A stretch of 37,206 nt of DNA, from the NCBI GenBank assembly GCA_022825505.1, contig JAJDWR010000020.1:1-37206 (forward strand), in the 5' to 3' direction. Below, one piece after another: positions 1 through 8,145 of this stretch (position 1 is the stretch's first letter; each line of letters starts with the position of its first letter). The DNA comes from Gammaproteobacteria bacterium (lineage in GTDB: Bacteria; Pseudomonadota; Gammaproteobacteria; Steroidobacterales; Rariloculaceae). The position numbers were made by a program, and so were the translations under genes. The notes below the pieces were generated by a model. That model was given only the letters and a program-made list of their open reading frames with translations. It ran no database searches and had not been told where the DNA came from.

Positions 1-1539
1 ATCCTCTACAACGGCAAGGTCCTGACCGTCGATCGGGACTTCTCGGTGGCCAGCGCAATCGCCATCCGCGGGGAGCGGATTCTCGCTGTCGGGGAGACCG
101 ATGAGATCCGTCCTTTGGCCGGTGACGATACCGAAGAGATCGACCTGGAGGGCCGCACGGTCATTCCGGGATTGATCGACAACCACATCCACTATCTGCG
201 AGCCACGAACTTTGCGGCGTACGAGACCCGCATTCACGGCGTCACGTCACGCAGGGAGGTCATGGCGCGTATTTCCTCCAGGGCGAAGGAGTTGGGACCC
301 GGCCGGTGGATATTCATCCTCGGCGGGTGGAGCGAGCAACAGTTCGCGGACGAGCCGGGAGGCTTTACCCGGGAGGAACTGGATGAGGCCGCGCCCGATA
401 ACCCGGTCTTCATACAAAGAACCTACAGCACCTTCTACATGAACAGTCTGGCCGTCGATCAGATCGCCCCGGCCATTCCGGAGCTGTATGAGGGCGGCTC
501 CGTCGTCAGGACCAACAGTCAGGACGGGCGGACGGTCATGAACGCGGCGCTCAAGCATTTTCCATTCGCGGAGACGCTGGAGGAACGCAAGGATGAGGTT
601 CGCGCCTTCAATGACTACCTGACCAGCATGGGCGTAACGATGGTCTACGACGCAGGCTATCTGGACGGCTCGTACGAGCCCGTGGAGGCACTCTACGAAG
701 CCGGCGAATTGTCCCTGCGTGTCTTCTATGCCGCCCGTTACTGGGCCGATTCACCGCGCACTGCCATCGCGGCCGCAGAGATGCTGGATCGTGAGGATCC
801 GTTTCAACGTGACGAGCGTTTCGGAATGTTCGGCATCGGCGAGCACGTTTACGGGCTGTTGCATGACTCACCGCGGTCGGATGTTCCGTTCTCCGAAGAC
901 ATCTATGCCGCCTGGCGCACCATCATCCGAGCGGCAGCCAGAAACGGCTGGTACGTGAACGAGCACGCAATGCAGGGCAGCACGGCAGCGAGGATGATCG
1001 AGATCTCGGAGGAAGTCAGCAAGGAGTATCCGATCGGGGACTTGCGCTGGTCGTTGGGACACGCCAATCGGGTCAGCGAGGAGACCGTGCAACGGGCGCG
1101 GGATCTGGGCTGGAACATCACGCTGACCAATCACACCCTCTCCGGTCAGCTCAGGGTCGAGGGCAGGCCTTCGCCGCCCATCCGCATGATTCAGGACAGC
1201 GGAATACTCTGGGGACTCGGGTCCGACGGGACGATAGTGGCAACGTACAACCCGTTCCACGCGCTTTGGGAGTACACCTCGGGCAAGGTGTTCCCGGACA
1301 GGGTCAAGTTCGAGGCTGACGAGGTCCTCACGCGGGAGGAGGCCCTGATTGCCCACACCCGGTCGAACGCCTACATCCTGTTCATGGAGGACGATCTGGG
1401 GACACTGGAAGCAGGCAAACTTGCCGACCTGGTGGTGCTGGACCGGGACTATCTGACCGTTCCGGCGAACGAAATACGCGAAATCCGGCCGGTGATGACC
1501 ATGGTGGGGGGAGAGGTTGTTCATGAGGCCGCCGACTGA
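1..1539 (+). CDS. Amidohydrolase family 3 (YtcJ-like), 5' partial
   Basis: A metal-dependent hydrolase of the amidohydrolase superfamily, YtcJ-like branch; the substrate cannot be told from sequence. The reading frame is open from base 1, and the residues before the GTG at 46 (ILYNGKVLTVDRDFS) are the typical N-terminal beta-sandwich strand of this family, so the true start lies upstream of the window. Visible motifs are the HxH metal pair in GLIDNHIHYL, the central NEHAMQG and LGHANR segments, the LGSDGT segment that carries the late catalytic Asp, and the C-terminal GTLEAGKLADLVVLDRDYL strand that closes the sandwich. No signal peptide can be judged because the N-terminus is missing. The next gene starts about 90 bases downstream behind a putative promoter, so this is probably the last gene of its own unit. 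Confidence 0.9.
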   Translation: MLYNGKVLTVDRDFSVASAIAIRGERILAVGETDEIRPLAGDDTEEIDLEGRTVIPGLIDNHIHYLRATNFAAYETRIHGVTSRREVMARISSRAKELGPGRWIFILGGWSEQQFADEPGGFTREELDEAAPDNPVFIQRTYSTFYMNSLAVDQIAPAIPELYEGGSVVRTNSQDGRTVMNAALKHFPFAETLEERKDEVRAFNDYLTSMGVTMVYDAGYLDGSYEPVEALYEAGELSLRVFYAARYWADSPRTAIAAAEMLDREDPFQRDERFGMFGIGEHVYGLLHDSPRSDVPFSEDIYAAWRTIIRAAARNGWYVNEHAMQGSTAARMIEISEEVSKEYPIGDLRWSLGHANRVSEETVQRARDLGWNITLTNHTLSGQLRVEGRPSPPIRMIQDSGILWGLGSDGTIVATYNPFHALWEYTSGKVFPDRVKFEADEVLTREEALIAHTRSNAYILFMEDDLGTLEAGKLADLVVLDRDYLTVPANEIREIRPVMTMVGGEVVHEAAD

Positions 1540-1561
1540 CTCCCGGTGATCGGACCGGCGA

Positions 1562-1593
1562 ACTAAACGAATTGCGAAACTCGAGCATCAAAC
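1562..1593 (+). promoter_or_regulatory. Putative ECF sigma promoter, copy A
   Basis: The segment contains taaacgaattgc, then catcaaac, with exactly 13 bases between GAAT (1569-1572) and CATC (1586). The same layout recurs at 4231 and 8146. With CAAAC read as the -10, transcription would begin around 1600. That argues for ATG 1631 rather than ATG 1598 as the start of the next gene. This is the weakest of the three copies (GAAT in place of GAAC, CATCA in place of CATCC). The promoter role is inferred from the fixed spacing and from a copy lying just before an ECF sigma gene. Confidence 0.5.
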
Positions 1594-1630
1594 TCTTATG
1601 GTGAAAGATCGATACGAGGTTTGCAGGGAT

Positions 1631-2131
1631 ATGCAGATGACAGACGGGCTGATTCGACTTACCACTCCCGGCATCGTTGCCCTGTGTTTCGCGGGAACGG
1701 CTTCGGCGCAGGAAATGACGCGCTTCGAAATCATCTCCGAGTGCACGCAGACCATTCAGCGTTCCGCCATCTATCGCGATCAGCCGGATGCCGAGCGGTA
1801 TTCCAACCTGTTCGTCGAGGACGGTGTCATCGTGATCGGCAGCAACGCCACGGAAGGCCGGGACGCGATAGCCGAACGTGTCCGAACGTCGGACCCATCG
1901 GAACTCGACAGGCATCTGACCGGCTCCATTGTCGTGGACATTGACGATTCGGGCCGCATAACGGCGAAAAGTTATTCCCTTATCTACGAGGGGGTAACGC
2001 CGGAATCGCCCGGCTCGGTACCGGCTACGGAATACCTCATGGCGGACTACGACGATCAGATGGTCATGACGGATACGGGATGCAAGTTCGTTCGCCGCCA
2101 GGTGACGATGATTTTCAGTGGGGACAGCTAG
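1631..2131 (+). CDS. Exported SnoaL-like / NTF2-fold protein
   Basis: A 166-residue protein with an N-terminal export signal (hydrophobic stretch TPGIVALCFAGTASA followed by QE, a plausible signal peptidase site) and one SnoaL-like NTF2-fold domain. Typical features are the early helix with RYSNLFVEDGVIVIGS, the GRDAIAERVR segment, the RHLTGSIVVDI strand and the late YDDQMV strand. Members of this fold act as small enzymes or ligand-binding pockets, and the actual substrate here is unknown. ATG 1631 is preferred to ATG 1598 because the putative promoter upstream would start transcription near 1600; ATG 1637 is also possible. The stop overlaps the GTG of the next gene by one base, which suggests translational coupling. 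Confidence 0.7.
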   Translation: MQMTDGLIRLTTPGIVALCFAGTASAQEMTRFEIISECTQTIQRSAIYRDQPDAERYSNLFVEDGVIVIGSNATEGRDAIAERVRTSDPSELDRHLTGSIVVDIDDSGRITAKSYSLIYEGVTPESPGSVPATEYLMADYDDQMVMTDTGCKFVRRQVTMIFSGDS

Positions 2132-2376
2132 TGCTGCGTCAACCTCATGCGGTGATCCTGGCCATCATGTTCCTCGCGCCGAAATTTCGAAGTCCCGCGA
2201 TGTGGTGGATCATGCTGGTTACGATGTTCGGCTTTTACGCACCGTTCTGGATCGGCGCTCCCTTCATGGCCGAACTGCGCGCACCCTTCATCGGTGCCGA
2301 AATAGCACACTTGCGGATGGCCATTCCTGCGGTACTCGGCTGTCTCCTGGTTAGAAGACATTACTTTATTACGTGA
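2131..2376 (+). CDS. Small two-helix membrane protein
   Basis: An 81-residue protein I do not recognise. It starts at GTG 2131, inside the stop codon of the SnoaL-like gene (TAGTG), and this coupling is the main reason to accept it. It has a hydrophobic segment AVILAIMFLA, a second WWIMLVTMFGFYAPFWIG and a third weaker stretch MAIPAVLGCLLV near the C-terminus, so it probably spans the inner membrane two or three times. An ATG in the same frame at 2080 would give a longer protein, but those extra codons are only the antisense-free overlap with the previous gene and lack hydrophobic character. An AT-rich gap of about 30 bases separates it from the next gene. Function unknown. Confidence 0.55.
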   Translation: MLRQPHAVILAIMFLAPKFRSPAMWWIMLVTMFGFYAPFWIGAPFMAELRAPFIGAEIAHLRMAIPAVLGCLLVRRHYFIT

Positions 2377-2408
2377 TAATAACTATCTGATTTATATAAG
2401 ATGCTTAC

Positions 2409-3146
2409 GTGAAGTCCATGAACAACTGCAGATCCGGGCGATGGCGGGCGCCACTTCCAACCCGAGTCGGATCGACGCCGTCAGGAACGATCTCGTTCGC
2501 CGGGACCACGCTGGCACTCGCGTTCGCAGCGCTGCCCGGCCAGGCACAGGAATGGAGCCAGTATCTCGCATTCGATGACCGCTTCAGCATCGATTTACCG
2601 ACTGACCCATCCATTGACGAGACGACGTACGAGACCGAATACGGTTTCACCCTGCCGGCACGTATCTATACCGCCGAAGACGACTTCGGAACGTACACGG
2701 TGACAGCCGTTGACTGGAGCGAAGCCGAGGCGCTGCACGCCGAAGCCTACGAGGCCTGTGAACTTGCCACCGGCGATCTTCGGGGCGGTGACAACCCGGG
2801 CCACTGCAGCCGCCTTTACTACGAGAGGGAGATCCGGGGGGCCACGCTCGACGCCGCCTTCCGTCTCATGGAACCCGGAAGCGAGGTGACGCATCTCGGG
2901 TCGGCCAACACCGAGATGGTTGAAGGTATCGGGATCCAGCTTCTGAACAATGACGGCTCGCGGTCGTATGCCGTTATTTTCTGGCACAACTATCACCTCC
3001 TCATCGCCAACGCGATCGCGCCACCGGGCATGCCGCCGCCGCTGCTCTTCTCGACATCGTTGGGTTTCCTCGACGAGGAAGGCAGGCGGATTACCTATGG
3101 GGAACGATATTCGCCGCTCTATCCGGTTCCACACCGCACGCGGTGA
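2409..3146 (+). CDS. Exported protein with an unnamed 'EWSQ' domain
   Basis: A 245-residue protein. After a Ser/Thr/Gly-rich and hydrophobic N-terminus that looks like a long export signal (TTLALAFAALPGQAQ), the mature part begins EWSQYLAFDDRFSIDLP. This roughly 195-residue domain is repeated as the C-terminal half of the gene at 4400, with matching blocks YGFTLPARIYTAEDDFGTY, ACELATGDLRGGDNPG, RGATLDAAFR, GIQLLNNDGSRSYA and APPGMPPPLLFS. I do not know a named family for it. The shared Cys pair (ACELATG and GHCSR) could form a disulfide, consistent with the periplasm. The start is GTG 2409, and ATG 2418 is an alternative. The next gene (DUF6152) follows within 30 bases, and the order EWSQ-domain gene then DUF6152 gene is repeated at 4400-5893. 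Confidence 0.7.
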   Translation: MKSMNNCRSGRWRAPLPTRVGSTPSGTISFAGTTLALAFAALPGQAQEWSQYLAFDDRFSIDLPTDPSIDETTYETEYGFTLPARIYTAEDDFGTYTVTAVDWSEAEALHAEAYEACELATGDLRGGDNPGHCSRLYYEREIRGATLDAAFRLMEPGSEVTHLGSANTEMVEGIGIQLLNNDGSRSYAVIFWHNYHLLIANAIAPPGMPPPLLFSTSLGFLDEEGRRITYGERYSPLYPVPHRTR

Positions 3147-3173
3147 GCCGCTGTGAATTCAGGAGTGTTCAAT

Positions 3174-4217
3174 ATGCCGTATCGATCGCTGGTTCTGGTT
3201 TCGGCAGCCCTGTGTGCGGTTGCTGCGGTCTTGCCGGTCAATGCCCACCACTCTTTCGCCGCGTCGTTCACTGACGAGCGGATCATGCGCGAAGGCGTCG
3301 TGGAACGTTACGTGTTCAGAAACCCTCACGTACTGCTCTATATCGCCGTAACCGACGATGACGGCGCTTCCGAGACCTGGATGGTCGAGGGTAGTTCCGC
3401 GACCGGTTTGCGCAGCGCCGGCTGGTCAGCGGATACGCTCTCAAGCGGCGATCATGTCCGGATCAATGGCCGCGCGGGCCGCAACAACCGGCCCATGATT
3501 TCCATGGAATCCGTCGCGGTTCTGGACCCTGAGTCGAAGATCGTATTGCGGGATCTTCCCCTGGAGAACTTTGCCGACAGCAGGGAACCCGCCGAGATCC
3601 TCTCACTTTCGCTCACGCGGGCCGACGGCCTTCCAAACCTGACGGGCACCTGGGGCCGCGGCCGCGGCCGCCCGGCTTTCTTCGACCATCGCGCGCCACC
3701 GTTCAACGAGGCGGGCGCCGCGATGCAGGCCGAATGGGACCCCGCAAACGATCCGCAGGTTGCGTGCGAGGACCCGACCCTGATTCGGCAGGCCGGCTTC
3801 ACGCCGCACCCCGTTCGCATCGAACAGTTCGACGATCGTGTCGTGCTCTCTTACGAGGAGTACGGTGGCGTGCGAACGATCCATTTCGACGGCCGCGATG
3901 CCGGACAGCCCGACGACGATCATCTGAAGCTCGGCCGCTCGACGGCGCGTTACGAGGGCGACAGGCTCATTATCGAGTCAACGCATATCACGGCCGGGCC
4001 GACCGGTACCCCGGGTCACCGGCTCACCGATCGGGTCACCACGGTGGAAACATACCGGCGGCTCGATGACCCGACTCAGGGCCCCATGGTGGAGATGGAA
4101 ATGATCATCGACGACCCCGGGCACCTCTACGAGCCCTGGGAGATGGTCTGGAAGAAGCTATACCAGGAGAACTACGAATTCATCGAAGTGGAGTGTCATA
4201 CCCCGTACCTGGGCTGA
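3174..4217 (+). CDS. DUF6152 family exported protein, long form
   Basis: A 347-residue secreted protein. The signal peptide (SLVLVSAALCAVAAVLPVNA) is followed directly by HHSFAASF, the hallmark of DUF6152 proteins. The N-terminal domain (to about residue 140) has the typical REGVVERYVFRNPHVLLYIAV and W-x-VEG blocks. A second domain (about 150-347) holds NLTGTWGRGRG, EAGAAMQAEWDPANDPQVACEDP, VRTIHFDG and GRSTARYEGDRLIIEST, which recur in the long paralogue at 6976. Biochemical function is unknown. The start is ATG 3174, with AGGAG 8 bases upstream; an in-frame GTG at 3153 lacks such a site. If cleavage is after Ala24, the mature chain starts His-His, which could bind a metal. That is inference. 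Confidence 0.85.
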   Translation: MPYRSLVLVSAALCAVAAVLPVNAHHSFAASFTDERIMREGVVERYVFRNPHVLLYIAVTDDDGASETWMVEGSSATGLRSAGWSADTLSSGDHVRINGRAGRNNRPMISMESVAVLDPESKIVLRDLPLENFADSREPAEILSLSLTRADGLPNLTGTWGRGRGRPAFFDHRAPPFNEAGAAMQAEWDPANDPQVACEDPTLIRQAGFTPHPVRIEQFDDRVVLSYEEYGGVRTIHFDGRDAGQPDDDHLKLGRSTARYEGDRLIIESTHITAGPTGTPGHRLTDRVTTVETYRRLDDPTQGPMVEMEMIIDDPGHLYEPWEMVWKKLYQENYEFIEVECHTPYLG

Positions 4218-4230
4218 AGGCCCGGAGCCA

Positions 4231-4262
4231 AATAAACGAACTGCCATTCCCACGCATCCAAC
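4231..4262 (+). promoter_or_regulatory. Putative ECF sigma promoter, copy B
   Basis: The segment reads aataaacgaactgcc and later catccaac, with 13 bases between GAAC (4238-4241) and CATC (4255). It matches the copy before the sigma gene at 8146 in the first 15 bases and in the whole catccaac block. It lies after the stop of the DUF6152 gene and 138 bases before ATG 4400 of the heme protein gene. Transcription from about 4270 would also cover a 12-codon open frame (4278-4316) with a purine-rich stretch (gagagagg) before its ATG. The promoter role is inferred. Confidence 0.55.
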
Positions 4263-4399
4263 GAGAGAGGATTCTTGATGAACAACAAATACTTTGACTT
4301 CCGATACGAGTTGTGAACCGATTGGATTGGACACGCTCATCATTATCCTGGTTATTTATGGGACGATACACCAGGTTGGTGGCCCGGGAGGTTCCAGCA

Positions 4400-5458
4400 A
4401 TGCGTCGGATCGTGGTAGGTCTTGCCGCCGCCCTGGTCGTTCAGGTAGTTGCCGGACAAGAAGACATCTCGCTCGAGGATTATGCCGCCCTGATGGAGTC
4501 CAATCGGGAGGCCCTCGGCGCCGTTGAGGCGGCGGTCGAGGCCGCCGCGTACCAGGACGCCCGGCGGAGCGTCGCGATCCTGCGCCGGAACTTCCAGGGA
4601 AGCCTGCCGCGTTTCTGGTCCTCACGGGAGCGCGCCGATGCGGTCGAAATCGTCAGGGATGGAGTGGACCGTCTCGCCAGGCTGGAAGAGATGATGAGTC
4701 GCACCTGGGATGTGCCCGAAATGCCCGTCCGACAGGCGACGGAGGAGTTCCGTGGCGCCGTCTGCGACGCTTGCCACAACATTTATCGCGAAGGGGACGG
4801 CGAATCGGGTTTTCGGTTCAGGGAAGGCGTATTCGCGCTCGAAACAGTTCCCGTCCACGCCCGGGAATGGAGTCAGTACCTGGCGTTCGACGATCGCTTC
4901 AGCATTAATTTTCCGGGTGAACCAACCATCCACGAGGCGACGTACGTAACGGGCTACGGCATCACTCTGCCGGCGCGCGTCTATACCGCCGAGGATGACT
5001 TCGGGACGTATTCGGCGATGGCCGTCGACTGGAACGGGGCGAACGAGCTGCACGAAAAGGCGAATGAGGCCTGTCAAGCCGCCACCGGCGATCTCCGCGG
5101 CGGTGACAACCCCGGCATTTGCGCCAACCATGTTGAGTTCGACATCCGCGGAGCGACCTTGCATGCGGCGTTCGGCTTCCTCCAACGCGGGAGCGAGGTG
5201 ACGTTTTTCGGGCCTGCTACCGAGGGCCGGATCGGAGGTATCAGGATTCAACTTCTCAATGAGGACGGTTCCCGATCGTTCGCCAGCATCTTCTGGCATG
5301 AGAACTACCTCTATATGACGGAGGCGAATACACCGCCCGGAATGCCGCCACCGGTACTTTTCTCGAACGGGATGAATTTCCTCGACGAATACGGAATACG
5401 GATCGCGTATGACGCACCGTATTCCCCGACGTTTCCGGTTCCCTCCCGGAGGCGATGA
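4400..5458 (+). CDS. Cytochrome c'-like domain fused to 'EWSQ' domain
   Basis: A 352-residue exported two-domain protein. Residues 1-20 form a signal peptide (RRIVVGLAAALVVQVVAGQ). Residues about 22-140 form an all-helical region that ends in a single c-type heme site, CDACH (122-126), followed by NIYRE; this layout is that of cytochrome c' (four-helix, CxxCH near the C-terminal end). Residues 157-352 (EWSQYLAFDDRFSINFP onward) are a second copy of the domain found alone in the gene at 2409. This suggests a redox or gas-binding periplasmic protein whose second domain is of unknown role. ATG 4400 was chosen over GTG 4313 because the signal peptide starts there and GGGAG sits 9 bases upstream. 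It is followed after 27 bases by a DUF6152 gene. Confidence 0.75.
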   Translation: MRRIVVGLAAALVVQVVAGQEDISLEDYAALMESNREALGAVEAAVEAAAYQDARRSVAILRRNFQGSLPRFWSSRERADAVEIVRDGVDRLARLEEMMSRTWDVPEMPVRQATEEFRGAVCDACHNIYREGDGESGFRFREGVFALETVPVHAREWSQYLAFDDRFSINFPGEPTIHEATYVTGYGITLPARVYTAEDDFGTYSAMAVDWNGANELHEKANEACQAATGDLRGGDNPGICANHVEFDIRGATLHAAFGFLQRGSEVTFFGPATEGRIGGIRIQLLNEDGSRSFASIFWHENYLYMTEANTPPGMPPPVLFSNGMNFLDEYGIRIAYDAPYSPTFPVPSRRR

Positions 5459-5485
5459 CCTGCTGTGGTTTCAAGAGTGTCCAGG

Positions 5486-5893
5486 ATGAAAAATTGTCAG
5501 AGTCGATTGTTGGTCATGGTTTTCGCGCTCTTCTGTATGGTTGCCGCTATCCTGCCCGCCCGGGCGCATCACTCGTACGCCAACTACAACATGACGGCGC
5601 TGGTGCAAATGGAGGGAACCGTAAGGCAGGTCCACTGGATCTTCCCGCACGTGGCGATCTACGTGGAGGTCGAGGACGCAGACGGCCAGGTGCAGATGTG
5701 GGCAATGGGAGCCAGTACTCCGGCCGGGGTTGAAAGGGCCGGTGTCAGCAGGGACGACGTTCAGCCGGGCGATCCGATCAGCGTGCGCTGCTATCCAATC
5801 AAGGACGGCTCGCCGGGCTGCGCGTTGGGTTTCGTCACGCCGATGCACGGCGACACGGCCCGCGGGCACGGCGTTGAGCGAGCCTGGAATTGA
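5486..5893 (+). CDS. DUF6152 family exported protein, short form
   Basis: A 135-residue DUF6152 protein that contains only the N-terminal domain seen in the genes at 3174 and 6976. The signal peptide (LLVMVFALFCMVAAILPARA) ends just before HHSYANYN. Family blocks are VQMEGTVRQVHWIFPHVAIYVEV, WAMGASTPAGVERAGV and DDVQPGDPISVRCYP. The closing part PIKDGSPGCALGFVTP carries two Cys (with the RCYP Cys) that may pair. ATG 5486 gives a clean signal peptide; GTG 5465 would add seven residues. It lies 27 bases after the heme protein gene and 25 bases before the metallo-hydrolase gene, so all three are probably one transcript. The function of the family is unknown. Confidence 0.85.
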   Translation: MKNCQSRLLVMVFALFCMVAAILPARAHHSYANYNMTALVQMEGTVRQVHWIFPHVAIYVEVEDADGQVQMWAMGASTPAGVERAGVSRDDVQPGDPISVRCYPIKDGSPGCALGFVTPMHGDTARGHGVERAWN

Positions 5894-5918
5894 GAGCCAA
5901 GAAGAGGGTAGTTTCCCG

Positions 5919-6866
5919 ATGAATCCGAAACGACTGTTGACCGTGCTCGCCGGCGCCGCATCAGCCATCTGCTGGGTTGTGGCCGGCTGGGCACAGGCTA
6001 CCGACCCGGCGCCTCTGATCGAGCAGGACGATGCCCTGAAGATCTCCGATCGCGTGTACGTAATTCTCGACGACCGCCGCAGGTACATCCCCAATGTAGG
6101 TATCGTCATCGGCGATCGGGCAACAATGGTCATTGACCCCGGGCTGGGTCTGGCGAACGGCGAGATCGTGCTGGGAGAGGCGCGCAAGCTCAGCGACAAC
6201 GACGAGTTCTACGTCGTTTCCACCCACTATCACTCCGAACACGACCTCGGCGCCGGGGCTTTCCCGGAGGACGCCACCATGATCCGGTCCCGCGACCAGC
6301 AACACGACATCGAGGAGTTCCGCATGTCGCATGCTGAGCGTTTCGCGCAACGAACAGAGGCGTTGGCGAACCTCCTTGAAGGGGCTTATTTCAGGCCCGC
6401 CGATGTGTTCTTCGACGACGAGTACAGCGTGGACCTGGGTGGGGTTACCGTGCAGATGTACGCTGTCGGGCCCGCGCACACGCGCGGCGACACCGTCTTC
6501 TTCGTCGAGGAGGACCGCGTGCTGTTTACCGGTGACGTCGCAATGCGGAGGTACCCGAGGCTCGCGAGTCCTAGCTCCGGTGTTGCCGTCTGGCTCAAGG
6601 CACTGGATGCGATACAATCGCTCGATGTCGACGTTGTGGTCCCGAGCCACGGCCCGTTGGGCGATGCAACGGTAATCGACGCGTACGAGGAGTACTTCGC
6701 CACGATTCAGGCGCGCGTCGGTGAGCTCAAGACTCAGGGACTTTCAGCCGACGAGGTCGTCGAACGGCTGACGAGCGAGCTTGTCCCGCGGCTCTCCGAC
6801 TGGCGGGAGAACGGAACCGCCATGATCGATTCCAGCGTGAGATCGGCATTCGACGAGGCGCCGTGA
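5919..6866 (+). CDS. Periplasmic metallo-beta-lactamase-fold hydrolase
   Basis: A 315-residue exported MBL-fold protein. A signal peptide (about residues 1-26, ending VAGWAQA) precedes the hydrolase domain. Metal-site motifs are HYHSEHD at residues 103-109, H187 in GPAHTRGD, D206 in LFTGDV and H244 in VVPSHGP. The first motif is HxHxEH rather than the usual HxHxDH, so Glu107 stands where an Asp normally binds the second metal. The layout is closest to the SoxH/quinoprotein-relay-like MBL group, which is often next to exported redox proteins. The substrate is unknown. ATG 5919 was chosen because the open frame upstream overlaps the DUF6152 gene out of frame and carries no signal peptide; GAGGG lies about 10 bases before this ATG. 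Confidence 0.85.
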   Translation: MNPKRLLTVLAGAASAICWVVAGWAQATDPAPLIEQDDALKISDRVYVILDDRRRYIPNVGIVIGDRATMVIDPGLGLANGEIVLGEARKLSDNDEFYVVSTHYHSEHDLGAGAFPEDATMIRSRDQQHDIEEFRMSHAERFAQRTEALANLLEGAYFRPADVFFDDEYSVDLGGVTVQMYAVGPAHTRGDTVFFVEEDRVLFTGDVAMRRYPRLASPSSGVAVWLKALDAIQSLDVDVVVPSHGPLGDATVIDAYEEYFATIQARVGELKTQGLSADEVVERLTSELVPRLSDWRENGTAMIDSSVRSAFDEAP

Positions 6867-6975
6867 GCTCGGACCGCAACCGCACGTCTTCGCTGTGCGT
6901 CACGGATGACCTTGAGGTCGATGGATCGGTCTCACTTCTGGTACCGTAACGCCCAGTTCAACCGGGGATAAGAAA

Positions 6976-7968
6976 ATGATTCGTTTGAGTGCCTTGCCTG
7001 TCTTGCTTTTCTACACGGTGACCGCCAGCGCGCATCATGCGGCGACCGGACGTTACGAGCCGGATGCATTCGGCGAGATCGAAGGGGTCATCGCGGACGT
7101 GTTCTGGCGAAATCCCCACGTGCGCCTGCTCATCGCCGTCGAGGCCGAAGGCGGGCAGGAAGACGTGTGGGAGGTCGATTTCGGTTCGGTCAACACGGTT
7201 CAGCGCCTCGGCGTACCCCGTGACAGCGTAACGGTCGGCGAGCGTGTCAGCGTCTACGGCAGGTTGGGCCGTGACGGCCTGAAGGCCATGTTTGCGGGCT
7301 CGATCGTCCTGCCCAACGGCGAAGAGGTCCTGCTGCAGGCGGGAGAGCGGCAGCGTTACGGGCTGACCGATGAGGCGCTGGAAGACGCGAAGAACGAGGC
7401 TGCCGAACTGCGATCCGATATCTTCCGCGTCTGGCTACCGTTGCAGCGGCCCAGAACGGGTCACGTCGACTTCGGGTACCCGCTGACCGCGGCGGGCAGA
7501 GCGGCGCAGGCCCAGTGGGATCCGGAGCAGGATCCGGCGCTGCAATGCATTCCGCCCGGGATGCCGACGGCGATGGACAATCCGTATCCCGTCGAGTTTC
7601 GCGAGGAAGGTGACGCCATCGTCATGTTGCTTGAGGAGTGGGACGGGTTGCGCACGATTCTCATGAACGGCACCGGCGAGCCCGCGCAGCCACGCATGGG
7701 CCGTTCGGTAGGCCGCTGGGAAGACGGGACGCTCGTCGTGCGGACCACCGACATCGCCTGGCGCTACGTGGACGATCTCGGCACACCCCAGAGCGAGGAC
7801 GTCGTCATCGACGAACGCTTCACGCTGAGCGAGGACGGCACGGAACTCCACTGGACGGGGCGAATCACGGATCCGGTGAACTTCACCGAGCCCGTGGTCC
7901 AGGAAATCGTCTGGACATGGGTGCCGGGGCACGAGATCAAGCCCTTCGATTGCGCGCTTCCCGAGTAG
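6976..7968 (+). CDS. DUF6152 family exported protein, long form
   Basis: A 330-residue paralogue of the protein at 3174. The signal peptide (RLSALPVLLFYTVTASA) is followed by HHAATGRYEP. The N-terminal domain has FGEIEGVIADVFWRNPHVRLLIAV and VWEVDFGSVNTVQRLGV. The second domain has TAAGRAAQAQWDPEQDPALQC, NPYPVEFREEGDAIVML, LRTILMNG, GRSVGRWEDGTLVVRTTDI and the closing EIVWTWVPGHEIKPFDCALPE. The two Cys of the second domain match those in the 3174 protein. It has a 109-base gap before it, so it may have its own promoter, though I see no clear one; GGGGAT lies before the ATG. Function unknown. Confidence 0.85.
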   Translation: MIRLSALPVLLFYTVTASAHHAATGRYEPDAFGEIEGVIADVFWRNPHVRLLIAVEAEGGQEDVWEVDFGSVNTVQRLGVPRDSVTVGERVSVYGRLGRDGLKAMFAGSIVLPNGEEVLLQAGERQRYGLTDEALEDAKNEAAELRSDIFRVWLPLQRPRTGHVDFGYPLTAAGRAAQAQWDPEQDPALQCIPPGMPTAMDNPYPVEFREEGDAIVMLLEEWDGLRTILMNGTGEPAQPRMGRSVGRWEDGTLVVRTTDIAWRYVDDLGTPQSEDVVIDERFTLSEDGTELHWTGRITDPVNFTEPVVQEIVWTWVPGHEIKPFDCALPE

Positions 7969-8145
7969 CGTGAGACAGGTGCGGCGAAGCCGGTGAGCTG
8001 CCGGATACGCCTTACAACCATTTGTTGACATAGCCACGGTTGCCTCTGGCGACCCGACATTGGACGGTCCTCGTTTTCGGGAATTTCTGCGAAGGATGTG
8101 AATGTCTGCAAGCAAGAGCAGTCATTGGGCATTTCGGATAAGCGC

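Noticed and set aside
4278..4316. 12-codon frame MNNKYFDFRYEL after promoter copy B
   Set aside because: It has a purine-rich stretch before its ATG, but it is too short to support as a gene; kept only as a possible leader.
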